From: RGIG3528 sp964653855
Lineage (GTDB): Bacteria > Bacillota > Clostridia > Lachnospirales > Lachnospiraceae
Direction: 5' to 3'
Assembly: GCA_964653855.1 (NCBI GenBank)
Contig: CAZZFV010000012.1
Location: forward strand, 1-49,051
Length of the DNA: 49,051 nt
The notes below the pieces were generated by a model that was given only the letters and a program-made list of their open reading frames with translations, did not search any database and was not told the DNA's origin. Below, piece after piece: positions 33,592 to 42,376 of this stretch. How positions within the stretch are numbered: the first letter of the stretch is position 1; the number at the start of each line of letters is the position of its first letter. Made by a program: the position numbers and the translations under genes.

Positions 33592-33838
33592 ATTTGCTCC
33601 TTATATTATAAATCGCCTTGTCACCGTCTACGATTTTTCCGTTTTTTAAATCCGAAATTCCTTCCGTTACGGCCTTTGCCTCATACATTTTTCTCATTGT
33701 TTTTTCATAATAATCAATATCCATAACAACAAGACGTCCGTATCCGTTTTTGGTAACAAATACAGGACCGTTTTCCTCGGCACATCTGCGTTCCACATCA
33801 ACGGTATTTTTTAAGTCACACATGGGAATAATTTGCAT
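33581..33838 (-). CDS. Phd/YefM-family antitoxin
   Basis: 85 residues. The N-terminal half (MQIIPMCDLKNT, PVFVTKNGYGRLVVMDIDYY) is the Phd/YefM fold that binds DNA and the toxin; the C-terminal half (EGISDLKNGKIVDGDKAIYN) is the disordered toxin-binding part. A strong AAGGAG site precedes the ATG. The ATG is only 15 bases after the hybrid kinase stop, so the TA pair may be read from the kinase operon as well as from its own promoter. Confidence 0.87.
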   Translation of the reverse strand: MQIIPMCDLKNTVDVERRCAEENGPVFVTKNGYGRLVVMDIDYYEKTMRKMYEAKAVTEGISDLKNGKIVDGDKAIYNIRSKYGI

Positions 33839-33853
33839 AAAATCGCTCCTTTC

Positions 33854-36334
33854 TTACTCTTTTCCGAATATCCTGTCAAATACTTCCGCAATCGCTTCTA
33901 TGCTTATCGGCTTTATTATATGCCCGTTCATTCCCGACGCAAACGCCTTTTGCCTGTCTTCCTCAAACGCATTTGCGGTCATTGCGACAATCGGGATATT
34001 TGCCTTTTTGTTGTCGGGAAGAGTCCTTATCTCTCTTGTTGCGGTGTATCCGTCCATTTTGGGCATTTGAATATCCATAAGAACAAGATCATATTTGTCC
34101 GCAGGCGCACCGTTTATTGCAGAAACCGCAACGTCTCCGTCATTCACGCTGTCGACGGTTATTCCGGTTTCCTCAAGGATAGCCGTTGCGATTTCACGAT
34201 TCAGTTCGTTGTCTTCGACAAGCAAAACACGTTTGTCGCTGTAATCGTGAAGCACCTTTTCGTTTTGATGATTTAAATCATCTTCCCCTCCGACGGGGCG
34301 TGTCAGCACTTTTTTAAGTTCCGACATGAATATGGGCTTTGCGACAAACGCCGTAACGCCCGCCTCACGCGCTTCCGCTTCAAAATCCGCCCAGTCGTAC
34401 GCCGTAAGCACGATAATCGGAACGTCGGGGCTTATCACCTTACGGATTCTGCGAACTGTCTCGATTCCGTTCATGTCCGGCATAAGATAATCTATTATGT
34501 AAACCTTGTATTCATCGCCCGATTCAACCGCGTCCTGAGCTCTCACAACCGCTTCTCTCCCCGATGCCGTCCAGTCGGGGCGCATCTTGATATCGCGCAA
34601 CATCTTGCTCACGCTTCTGCAGGTGTTTAGGTCATCGTCGACAACAAGCGCCCTTGCCCCGAGAAGTTCGGGGATCGGCTCATACTTAACCGTTTCGCTT
34701 GCGATGCGAAGCGTAAGCGTCACGGTAAAAATCGATCCTTTTCCCGCTTCGCTTTCGACGGTTATTTCACCGCCCATCATATTGACAACATTTTTGGTGA
34801 TTGCCATTCCGAGCCCCGTGCCCTGCACGCCGCTCACCGTTGCCGAATATTCCCTCGAAAACGCATCGAATATGTGTTCCTGAAACTCCTTCGACATTCC
34901 GATTCCGTTGTCCTTAACCGTAAATTCGTATGTGGCGTGTTCACCCATCGTGCACGGCTTTTCGCATAAGCGAATGATGACGTCGCCGCCGGGGCGTGTA
35001 AACTTGATTGCGTTGCTAACAATGTTTATGAGCACCTGATTCAGTCGCAATTTGTCCGTAAAAACGTCTTCATGCACAACGTCCTGCGTGTCGATATAAA
35101 GATTCATGTTTTTTGCGCCCGCAAGCCCCTGAATCATAGATCTTAAGTCGTGCAAAAGATCAGGTATATGAACCTGCTTTTCGTCAAGCTTCACCGTACC
35201 GCTCTCGATACGGCTCATATCGAGGATGTCATTTATAAGGCTCAAAAGATGCATTCCTGACGTGTTTATCTTTGACAGATAGTCCTGTACCTGTGCCGTA
35301 TCGTCGATATGCGTTTGCGCAAGAGCCGTAAATCCGATGATTGCGTTCATGGGAGTGCGGATATCGTGCGACATGCTGTTAAGGAAAGTCGATTTTGCCT
35401 TGTTTGCCTGCTGAGCCGCGGCAAGCGCATGCGACAACTGATCCTGCTGCTCAAGCTCGCGGATTTTTTCGTTTGTGATGTCACGCGCCACGTAAAGGAC
35501 TTCCCTCACATCTTTGTTTTCGTCACGGCTTTTCACGATAAAACGCGACTTAAACCACTTGTTTTCGGGATTTTTGTATTCGGTGGAAATCGTATTTTTG
35601 TCTTTTAGCCTGTCGTTTAATGTATTTAAATCCAAAAATTTGTGCATCGATTCACTTGATTCCGGTGCCATAAACGAAGATATGACTTTTTCCTTTACAT
35701 CGTCAAAATGCCCTTTTGCACCCGCAACAACTCCCATAAGAGCTACACTTTTCAATACTTCGTAGTTGTGCGTCGTGAGTTTCACCCTGAATATCGTCGA
35801 ATATATTGTCGAAAGCGACGAAATAACCTCAGCATACTCTTTTTCGTCTTTCAGGCGTTCTTCTTCGATTTTTCGCTGCTTTTCGTGTTCGTCCATCACG
35901 TCGTCTATGTTTTGGAAGCCGCACACGATATAGGCGTTCTCTCTCATTTTTCCGTAATTGTATTGATAAAAATGTGTTTCACCGTCGATGAGCACACGAT
36001 AAGAACCCACGTATTCGTCTTTTTCCTTGAAAATCGCACGCAAATTATCGATGTTTAATTTTTCATAAAGCGCTTCCTTGTCTTCGGGATGCACACGATC
36101 CTTGATATATTGATTCAAAATTTGGGAATAAGAAAAGAAACGGCGGTCGTTTTTGTCGAGTCCTTCCGTGATATAGCCGTCAAGCTTCAATATTTTTGCC
36201 GTTTCGTCCTCAAGATTAATCCAGAATACGTTAAGATACCCGCGCGCAAGAACGTCAAATACGGACATCATTTCCGCGTTCGGTTCGTTTTGCATGTGTT
36301 TTTTGTGTGTTTCCCCAAAATCCTTCTCTGCCAC
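33854..36334 (-). CDS. Cytosolic hybrid histidine kinase with PAS-like input and two receivers
   Basis: 826 residues, GTG start at 36334 with GGGAGG upstream. No membrane helix is seen. Two PAS-like regions (about 20-150 and 165-295, the second with FKSRFIVKSRD and EVLYVARDITNEKI) are followed by HisKA (MSHDIRTPMNAIIGF, about residue 325), HATPase_c (DNGIGMSKEF, GTGLGMAITKN), receiver 1 (ALVVDDDLN, VYIIDYLMPDMNG) and receiver 2 (LLVEDNELN, LVLMDIQMPKMDG). Both receivers keep their phospho-Asp. There is no Hpt domain. It lies between the DUF4160 pair and the Phd/RelE pair on the same strand, and its 5' end overlaps the extended DUF4160 reading frame by 67 bases. Confidence 0.92.
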   Translation of the reverse strand: MAEKDFGETHKKHMQNEPNAEMMSVFDVLARGYLNVFWINLEDETAKILKLDGYITEGLDKNDRRFFSYSQILNQYIKDRVHPEDKEALYEKLNIDNLRAIFKEKDEYVGSYRVLIDGETHFYQYNYGKMRENAYIVCGFQNIDDVMDEHEKQRKIEEERLKDEKEYAEVISSLSTIYSTIFRVKLTTHNYEVLKSVALMGVVAGAKGHFDDVKEKVISSFMAPESSESMHKFLDLNTLNDRLKDKNTISTEYKNPENKWFKSRFIVKSRDENKDVREVLYVARDITNEKIRELEQQDQLSHALAAAQQANKAKSTFLNSMSHDIRTPMNAIIGFTALAQTHIDDTAQVQDYLSKINTSGMHLLSLINDILDMSRIESGTVKLDEKQVHIPDLLHDLRSMIQGLAGAKNMNLYIDTQDVVHEDVFTDKLRLNQVLINIVSNAIKFTRPGGDVIIRLCEKPCTMGEHATYEFTVKDNGIGMSKEFQEHIFDAFSREYSATVSGVQGTGLGMAITKNVVNMMGGEITVESEAGKGSIFTVTLTLRIASETVKYEPIPELLGARALVVDDDLNTCRSVSKMLRDIKMRPDWTASGREAVVRAQDAVESGDEYKVYIIDYLMPDMNGIETVRRIRKVISPDVPIIVLTAYDWADFEAEAREAGVTAFVAKPIFMSELKKVLTRPVGGEDDLNHQNEKVLHDYSDKRVLLVEDNELNREIATAILEETGITVDSVNDGDVAVSAINGAPADKYDLVLMDIQMPKMDGYTATREIRTLPDNKKANIPIVAMTANAFEEDRQKAFASGMNGHIIKPISIEAIAEVFDRIFGKE

Positions 36335-36624
36335 TTTTTACCTCCCAAACAAATCGATATATATAATGATATTGAGGTCAAAAGGTATTTTGACCTCAAT
36401 GATACACGGATTGCTTGCGTAGCGTTGCACTCTCGCAATACTCTGTCCGGTATATGAGAATTATTGTTGCACAAATATGTTTTCCCCGAAGACGTCACCC
36501 ATATCTTTGTCGCATTTTCCGTTGGCTTTCCTTCAGAAACATGAACATGCACAGGTTCAAGCGGTTTGCCCTCGTTTGCCCAAAAGTATACCCAATATGA
36601 ACCGATTTTAAAAACCTGAGGCAT
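36268..36624 (-). CDS. DUF4160-family protein with 3' end apparently replaced by a repeat
   Basis: 118 residues from the ATG at 36624 (AAGGGGGA seven bases upstream). Residues 1-65 match DUF4160: MPQVFKIGSYWVYFWANEG, then EPVHVHV, the conserved His-Val-His, and TYLCNNNSHIPDRVL. DUF4160 proteins are about 80-90 residues and should continue with a helix ending in Trp/Phe-Gly. Here from about residue 68 the frame runs into repeat copy 3 (ECNATQAIRVS is coded by the repeat) and then through the kinase start, giving an unrelated basic tail. So the original C-terminus is lost. DUF4160 genes often occur in two-gene TA-like pairs; the small gene upstream overlaps it by 17 bases. Whether the product still works is unknown. 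Confidence 0.75.
   Translation of the reverse strand: MPQVFKIGSYWVYFWANEGKPLEPVHVHVSEGKPTENATKIWVTSSGKTYLCNNNSHIPDRVLRECNATQAIRVSLRSKYLLTSISLYISICLGGKKWQRRILGKHTKNTCKTNRTRK
36371..36442. repeat. Dispersed palindromic repeat, copy 3, inside the DUF4160 gene
   Basis: A perfect hairpin with 13-bp arms (36371-36383 and 36388-36400, arm ATTGAGGTCAAAA) is followed by GATACACGGATTGCTTGCGT (36401-36420), identical to copy 1 at 7170-7189, and CACTCTCGCAAT (36428-36439). It replaces the conserved 3' end of the DUF4160 gene and ends just before the kinase ribosome site. Confidence 0.8.
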
Positions 36625-36880
36625 GCTCAAATCCCCCTTCTTTTGAAAATTCCATTATAAGATTGGCTGTGGATCTTATAATTTCATCAAAATTTTTGAT
36701 TTCATTTTCGTCATATCCCACTATATCTTCCCATTCATACCCCGGCAAAATACATGTTGCATGCTTAAACCCGATATTTTCATCCGGTGTTTCCATATAC
36801 ACTTTAACCGTTCCGTCGTCTCGCATTTCCGAATGTACAATTTCCGTTTCATCGTTTAATGTCAAAAAAGGATACATCAT
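36608..36880 (-). CDS. Small acidic protein, partner of the DUF4160 gene, unknown
   Basis: 90 residues from the ATG at 36880, six bases after GAGGTG (a GTG at 36889 lies within that site). The sequence starts MMYPFLTLNDETEIVHSEM, has KVYMETPDENIGFKHA in the middle, and ends in a helix (IIRSTANLIMEFSKEGG). No family was recognised; it is not the DUF2442 that often accompanies DUF4160. It overlaps the DUF4160 gene by 17 bases, so the two are translationally coupled, as in toxin-antitoxin pairs. An antitoxin role is only a guess from the arrangement. Confidence 0.65.
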   Translation of the reverse strand: MMYPFLTLNDETEIVHSEMRDDGTVKVYMETPDENIGFKHATCILPGYEWEDIVGYDENEIKNFDEIIRSTANLIMEFSKEGGFEHASGF

Positions 36881-37006
36881 ATCGTTCACCTCATGTTTTG
36901 CCTATTTTTTTATCATTATAAACCCGTCTGTATTTTACCTTTTTATCTCCGTAAAATCAATATGACATCTTTGTGTGCAAAAATCTCTTTAAGAATTAAT
37001 TTTATA

Positions 37007-37035
37007 TTGCCCTTATTGATCTTTTTATTTAAAAT
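37007..37035 (+). promoter_or_regulatory. Promoter of the HD-GYP gene
   Basis: TTGCCC (37007-37012), a 17-base spacer and TAAAAT (37030-37035), about 30 bases before the start codon. Confidence 0.55.
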
Positions 37036-37066
37036 AAATCCATACAGTTAAAGAAGGGAAGTCGTT

Positions 37067-38680
37067 TTGTATATGGAACAATATGTCAAAATCATCGTAA
37101 GCTTTATCGGAATGATTGTTGCCGCGGTATCGTTTCTCATTATGACGAGAGTTCGCCCGTCGGAAGCGCAAAAGTGGACAACCAACGCCGTAATCGCGCT
37201 GCTTATCTACCATGCCGCAAATTGCATAAAGCCATGGTTTGCAAGCGAACGACTCTACCTGTACATGAGTCTCGCAATCTATATTTCGACGGTTTCGGCG
37301 GGGCTTTTTTTCGGGCTTGCGATGCTTGAATTTTGTGAAATCAAAATTTCCTTGAAACTCCGAAACATCTTTATCGGTACAGCAACGGGAATCGTAATAT
37401 TCTTTTGTTTCGTTTGCCGAGGCGAATCGTGGTTCGGAGAAGAAATCACGTTTATCCCGAACACCGAAATCCCGGGGATGTACGAAAACGAGTGGACGGC
37501 AGGCCCCATGTATTATATCGGAAACACGATTCTTGACTGTGTAATCGTCGCCTTTATCGTATACATATTGATTAACGGTTTCCGAAAAAAAGGAAAAAAA
37601 TCGGAATCGCTAAAAAAAACGCTTCTTATTCTCCTGATTCCCGTCGTTGTAACGCTCCTCTCATTCACAGGCCTCATTCCGACAGCAATGACAAATCACA
37701 TATCGATTATTGCGATAAACATTGCGTTAATAGCGGCCGTAATACGTTATGACATCACCACAACCGTGTCCGACGCAAAGGAACAGGCTATAGAAACGGT
37801 AGACGACGGCGTCATCATCATGGATAATCTTCGTCACTTCCAATACGCAAACGCAAAAGCGATCAAAATTTTCCCGGAACTTAACTCCGAAAACGAAGAC
37901 ACCGTGACGGATTTTATAAAACGCGAATTTGTATCGGGACTCGTGCACAAGGACAACAGAACATACGAAATCCGTAAAGACACCGAAAAAAACGAATACG
38001 GAAAAAGACTCGGAAATCTGATTCTCATACACGATATCACGGAGCAGGAAGAACGCATTCGTGAGCAGGAAAAAACATATCGCGCCGAAGAGACCCTCGA
38101 CCAGTCGATAAAAGCCATGGCTCAGGCAATCGATATAAAAGACCCGTACACGCGCGGTCACTCAAACAGAGTTGCGGAATATTCAAAAATGATTGCGGAA
38201 AGGCTGCATTTACCCACAGAGCAAATAAAAGATATCTATAGAATGGGGCTCCTTCATGACATAGGAAAAATCGGAATCGACGACGCAATCATCCGTAAAG
38301 ACACGGGGCTCACGGAAAGTGAATACGAAACAATCAAGTCGCACTCAGAAATGGGCGACATAATTCTTAAAAATATTACCGCTCTTCCGGAGCTTCACCT
38401 TGTTGCGAGGTGGCACCACGAAAGATTTGACGGAAAAGGTTATCCGGATCACCTTACGGATTCCGAAATTCCGTTATACACAAAAATCATTTCCGTTGCC
38501 GACTGTTACGATGCCATGGCATCGTGCAGAAGCTATCGCGATTATTTGCCGCAAAACGTCGTAAGAGACGAAATAGAAAAAGGAATGGGAACGCAATTTG
38601 ATCCCATGATCGCAAAAATAATGATTGAAATCATCGATGAAGACAAAAATTACAGCTTGCACCAGCAGACGGTATCGTAA
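37067..38680 (+). CDS. HD-GYP phosphodiesterase with 7TM-like input and PAS-like domain
   Basis: 537 residues from a TTG at 37067, best spaced to AAGAAGGGA; an ATG two codons later is the alternative. Residues about 1-230 are seven hydrophobic segments like the N-terminal 7TM region of some histidine kinases, followed by a PAS-like segment (VDDGVIIMDNLRHFQYANAK, about 245-340). The HD-GYP domain (about 345-535) has RGHSNRVAEYSKMIAERL, LLHDIGKIGIDDAIIRK, KSHSEMGDIIL, WHHERFDGKGYPDHL and SVADCYDAMAS, so the metal-binding HD and the GYP motif are intact. It should degrade cyclic di-GMP (or a related dinucleotide) in response to a membrane signal. It starts a run of co-directional genes. Confidence 0.93.
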   Translation: MYMEQYVKIIVSFIGMIVAAVSFLIMTRVRPSEAQKWTTNAVIALLIYHAANCIKPWFASERLYLYMSLAIYISTVSAGLFFGLAMLEFCEIKISLKLRNIFIGTATGIVIFFCFVCRGESWFGEEITFIPNTEIPGMYENEWTAGPMYYIGNTILDCVIVAFIVYILINGFRKKGKKSESLKKTLLILLIPVVVTLLSFTGLIPTAMTNHISIIAINIALIAAVIRYDITTTVSDAKEQAIETVDDGVIIMDNLRHFQYANAKAIKIFPELNSENEDTVTDFIKREFVSGLVHKDNRTYEIRKDTEKNEYGKRLGNLILIHDITEQEERIREQEKTYRAEETLDQSIKAMAQAIDIKDPYTRGHSNRVAEYSKMIAERLHLPTEQIKDIYRMGLLHDIGKIGIDDAIIRKDTGLTESEYETIKSHSEMGDIILKNITALPELHLVARWHHERFDGKGYPDHLTDSEIPLYTKIISVADCYDAMASCRSYRDYLPQNVVRDEIEKGMGTQFDPMIAKIMIEIIDEDKNYSLHQQTVS

Positions 38681-38698
38681 ATATTCAAAGGATTTTGT

Positions 38699-39712
38699 AT
38701 GAAAGAAAAAAGAAATCAAATCATAAAGGCATGCGTAATTATACTCATCATTTACGCTCTGTCCGTGGGCATTCTTGCCGCAATAAGCGATCTTAAACAA
38801 ATTGATGTTGGGACTCCTGACGCTGCCGCAGCCGACTGGATGAGCACGCTTCCCGACGATAAGTCGATTGCCGTGCTCAGTATCCCGGGCACACACGACA
38901 GTGCAACAAAGTATTCTCCTTTCAATTACAGTTTCCAATGCCAAACCACAAGTGTCACCGAGCAGCTTATGATGGGGTACCGCTTTATGGATATAAGAAT
39001 AAAGCTCAAAGAAACCAAAGACGGCACCGTAAACATGTATCTCATGCACGGAATAGGTCATTGCAAGAATTCCGACGGCTCATATATGACATTTGAGGAT
39101 TTTGAAAAAGAATGCCTTGATTTTTTAACCGAACACCCCGGAGAAACGATAATTGTCCTTGTTGACGCAGCTACAAGCCGCAACAAAAATGCGTCAAGTG
39201 TTTCTGACACCTTACAAAATTATCTAAGCACCCACAGTGACCGGTGGTATCAAAAAAACGAAATTCCGACGCTCGGAGAAACACGCGGCAAACTCATTCT
39301 CGCAACGCGCTACGGAGACGTAAACGATATCGGAAGCGATTTATGCGGATGGGATCTTGAATGGGTCTCGCAATCGTCAAGAACAATGCCCCGCGAAACT
39401 GTCATAAAATACAGCCTGAACGGCAATCTCGACGCTTTTTGCGTGCAAAACTGGTTTAAGATTTCCGTAAAAAACAAAGAAAAAGCCGTACATGACGCGC
39501 TTGACGGAGAATTTACGTCCACCGACACTCTCCTCATAAATTACCTGTCGATATCGACCGAAATACTTTTTCTCCCATGTCCCAAACTTCGCGCAATAAA
39601 AATAAACGAGGATTTCATGAATTATGAATTTACAAAAGGAAAATCGTACGGAATCGTGCTCGTTGATTTCGGAACGGCTGAAATGGCAAAAAAAGTATAT
39701 GAGACGAATTGA
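38699..39712 (+). CDS. Phosphatidylinositol-specific phospholipase C-like protein
   Basis: 337 residues. A hydrophobic segment at about 9-26 is a signal anchor or signal peptide, with no lipobox. The PI-PLC X domain shows SIPGTHDSATKY (first catalytic His, about 64), GYRFMDIRIKL (substrate-contact Arg and Asp), MYLMHGIGHC (second catalytic His, about 119) and FLTEHPGETIIVLVD. These match bacterial PI-PLC, which cleaves phosphatidylinositol or GPI anchors to a cyclic phosphate. For a gut organism this would act on host or other external lipid or sugar-phosphate substrates. It starts 18 bases after the HD-GYP gene, so they share a transcript. The ribosome site is AAAGGA. Confidence 0.9.
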   Translation: MKEKRNQIIKACVIILIIYALSVGILAAISDLKQIDVGTPDAAAADWMSTLPDDKSIAVLSIPGTHDSATKYSPFNYSFQCQTTSVTEQLMMGYRFMDIRIKLKETKDGTVNMYLMHGIGHCKNSDGSYMTFEDFEKECLDFLTEHPGETIIVLVDAATSRNKNASSVSDTLQNYLSTHSDRWYQKNEIPTLGETRGKLILATRYGDVNDIGSDLCGWDLEWVSQSSRTMPRETVIKYSLNGNLDAFCVQNWFKISVKNKEKAVHDALDGEFTSTDTLLINYLSISTEILFLPCPKLRAIKINEDFMNYEFTKGKSYGIVLVDFGTAEMAKKVYETN

Positions 39713-39776
39713 AGCAATATAAAAATTCGTTCAAAAAAGTATTCAAAAAAGATTTAAACGTGAAAGGCTCACATAA

Positions 39777-41660
39777 ATGACGGAAAAACGTTTTTTTGAA
39801 ACGGCAAAAAATTTTAAAGGCGAGTTGAAGCCCTTTACCCCTTTTCCGAAGGCATCGGAGCGTTCTTTTTACGATTCTCTCGGGGAAGAATTAAAAGAAA
39901 AGATAATTACGTGCGGTGAAGTGCGCCTCGGATTTGATTTTCCGACGCTTTCCGCAACCGACTTCATGCGTTTTAAGCATGACGGTAACAGAGCCGCGTT
40001 CGAAGCAAAATATTTTGAAAAAAGAGACGCTTTATGTGACCTTATTGCCGCCGAATGTGTCACTCACACAGGGCGGTTTATGAACGACATCATAAACGGA
40101 ATATACTCGATTTGCGAAGAAAGCGCATGGCAGCTCCCGGCGCACAATTCCTATTTGAGAAGTGCGCCGCAATTTATTTTGCCCGACACAACACGTCCCG
40201 TGCTCGACCTTTTTGCGTGCGAAACGGGAGCGCTCCTTGCAGCTATAGCCTACCTCTTGGAAGACGAATTAAATCAAGTCTCCCCTTTTATTCTCACCTG
40301 TATCGAAGATAATTTATTACGCAGAATCATTACTCCGTATCTCACGTATCATTTTTGGTGGATGGGTGCGGAAAACGAGCCCATGTGCAACTGGACCGTA
40401 TGGTGCACGCAAAATGTGCTGATTACGGCGTTCCTTATGCCGTGGAACAAAAAAAACAAAGATTTTTTTGAGGATTCTTCAACTTCTTTTAACACAATTA
40501 TTTTAAAAGCCTCAAAAAGTATTGATTACTTCCTTAAGGACTATGGTGACGACGGCTGCTGCAACGAAGGCGCCGAATACTACCGCCATGCGGGGTTGTG
40601 CTTATACGGTGCCATGAATATATTAAATAACGTAACAGACGGACTTTTCGCCCCTCTCTTTTCATGGGACAAAATAAAAAATATCGCGTCATACATCTTA
40701 AACGTACATGCAGACGACAAATTCTATTTTAATTTTGCCGATTGTTCGCCCGTTGCGGGACGCGCAGGCGTGAGAGAATATTTGTTCGGGAAAGCGGTGG
40801 ATGACGATTCCTTATGTTACTTTGCCGCAAAAGACTTTAAGGCGGGCGGCGGCGAACTTTTTACCGATTCCGTAAATGCCGCAAACTTATATTACCGAAT
40901 GCAAACAATATTTAATTATGAAACTCTCATGAGTGTTGATACGCTTGCTCCCGTTATCCGCAAGGACACTTATTACGAAAGCGTGGGGCTATTTATCGCT
41001 CATTCCGACAATTTTTCCCTTGCCGTAAAAATGGGAAACAACGGCGACTCACATAACCACAACGACGTGGGAAGCGTCACTCTTTATAAAAACGGCCGCC
41101 CCGTGCTTGTCGATATCGGTGTCGAAACATATACGGGGAAAACTTTTTCGGATAAGCGCTACGAACTTCATACAATGCAATCTTGTTACCACAATCTCCC
41201 GACACTTATGGGAGTGGATCAACATGACGGAACGGAATTCGGGGCGTGCGATATGATTGCCGATTTAAACAAAAATGCACCGTGTATCACGGCGGAAATA
41301 GCAAAAGCATATCCGCTTCAAAGCGCCTACCCGCTTCAAAATTTCACGGATGCTTCCTACCGCCGCACCGTAACGCTTTTTAAGGCAGAAAATACGGTTG
41401 AAATTAAGGATCACACAAATATAGACGACGTAATTTTAAATTTTATTACATACGAAAAACCGGTTATGAAGGAAAATTCAACACCCGGCTCCCTCTCACT
41501 CACGCTCGGTAACGCTGAGGCTCTTATAACCGGTGCCGAATTTATCGAAGCCGAAACTCTCCCGATCACCGACCCGCGCTTAAAACGTGCCTGGGATCAC
41601 GATTTATACCGAATCAGATTAAAAATGACAGGCAATGATTTTTGTCTTACGATAAAATAA
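39777..41660 (+). CDS. Heparinase II/III-family protein (polysaccharide-lyase-like)
   Basis: 627 residues. Residues about 60-390 form an alpha-helical toroid (AWQLPAHNSYL, YHFWWMGAENEPMCNWTVW, GCCNEGAEYYRHAGLCLYG) and about 400-620 a beta-sandwich with the family mark NNGDSHNHNDVGSVTLYKNG and LVDIGVETYTG, where His-Asn-His is in the active-site region. Such enzymes cleave uronic-acid-containing polysaccharides, for example glycosaminoglycans or algal polymers. No signal peptide is seen, so it should act on imported oligosaccharides in the cytoplasm. No transporter or sulfatase genes are next to it. The start is 64 bases after the PI-PLC gene, with GAAAGG upstream. The substrate is undetermined. 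Confidence 0.87.
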   Translation: MTEKRFFETAKNFKGELKPFTPFPKASERSFYDSLGEELKEKIITCGEVRLGFDFPTLSATDFMRFKHDGNRAAFEAKYFEKRDALCDLIAAECVTHTGRFMNDIINGIYSICEESAWQLPAHNSYLRSAPQFILPDTTRPVLDLFACETGALLAAIAYLLEDELNQVSPFILTCIEDNLLRRIITPYLTYHFWWMGAENEPMCNWTVWCTQNVLITAFLMPWNKKNKDFFEDSSTSFNTIILKASKSIDYFLKDYGDDGCCNEGAEYYRHAGLCLYGAMNILNNVTDGLFAPLFSWDKIKNIASYILNVHADDKFYFNFADCSPVAGRAGVREYLFGKAVDDDSLCYFAAKDFKAGGGELFTDSVNAANLYYRMQTIFNYETLMSVDTLAPVIRKDTYYESVGLFIAHSDNFSLAVKMGNNGDSHNHNDVGSVTLYKNGRPVLVDIGVETYTGKTFSDKRYELHTMQSCYHNLPTLMGVDQHDGTEFGACDMIADLNKNAPCITAEIAKAYPLQSAYPLQNFTDASYRRTVTLFKAENTVEIKDHTNIDDVILNFITYEKPVMKENSTPGSLSLTLGNAEALITGAEFIEAETLPITDPRLKRAWDHDLYRIRLKMTGNDFCLTIK

Positions 41661-41701
41661 CCATATGAAAAGAAGCACCCCATAACGAAAGGCAGCACCT
41701 C

Positions 41702-42376
41702 ATGTACAAATTGATGATCATAGAAGACGACAAAGGAATAGCTGACGCAATAAAAGAACAGGCATCGCTCTGGGATCTCGAGGTTTTGTGCGCAGAAAAT
41801 TTTCGCGATATCATGAAGGAATTTGCGGCATTTTCGCCCCACATAGTGTTACTTGACATTTCGCTTCCCTTTTTTAACGGCTTTTATTGGTGCGCGGAAA
41901 TACGCAAATGCTCCACCGTTCCTATTATCTTCATTTCATCCGCCGCCGACAACATGAACATGGTGATGGCAATGAACATGGGCGGCGACGATTTTATCGC
42001 AAAGCCTTTTGACCAAAGCGTGCTTATGGCAAAATTACAGGCGCTTCTCAGAAGAACATATAATTTTGGTGCGGGAAACCCGGTAATCGAGCACAAAGGC
42101 GCTTTATTAAACATAGGAGACAATACTCTCACCTACCGCGACCAAAAAATTCCGCTTTCAAAAAATGAGTTTCGGATTCTCTCGGTTCTCCTAAAAAACA
42201 AAGGAAAAACCGTAAGCCGCGAAAAACTCATGGAAGCGCTTTGGGAAACGGACAGCTTCGTTGACGAAAACACCCTGTCGGTTAACGTAAACCGCCTCAG
42301 AAAAAGGCTCGCAGACGCGGGGCTTGACAATTTTGTCACTACAAAATTCGGTGTGGGATATTTGATTGAAGAATGA
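41702..42376 (+). CDS. Response regulator of the Bce type (OmpR family)
   Basis: 224 residues. The receiver domain (1-115) has acidic residues in MIIEDDKG, the phospho-Asp in VLLDISLPFFNG (about residue 51) and Lys in FIAKPFD. The winged-helix domain (130-222) has LSKNEFRILSVLLKNKGK and DENTLSVNVNRLRKRL. The match to BceR/GraR-type regulators comes from the location and the operator 43432-43445, rather than from sequence alone. It starts 41 bases after the heparinase gene and overlaps the kinase gene by four bases (ATGA). It should activate the ABC genes downstream when the kinase signals peptide stress. Confidence 0.9.
   Translation: MYKLMIIEDDKGIADAIKEQASLWDLEVLCAENFRDIMKEFAAFSPHIVLLDISLPFFNGFYWCAEIRKCSTVPIIFISSAADNMNMVMAMNMGGDDFIAKPFDQSVLMAKLQALLRRTYNFGAGNPVIEHKGALLNIGDNTLTYRDQKIPLSKNEFRILSVLLKNKGKTVSREKLMEALWETDSFVDENTLSVNVNRLRKRLADAGLDNFVTTKFGVGYLIEE

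Noticed and set aside
7141..36442. Spaced repeats considered as a CRISPR array
   Set aside because: The copies are tens of kilobases apart, differ in module content and are not regularly spaced; no cas genes are present.
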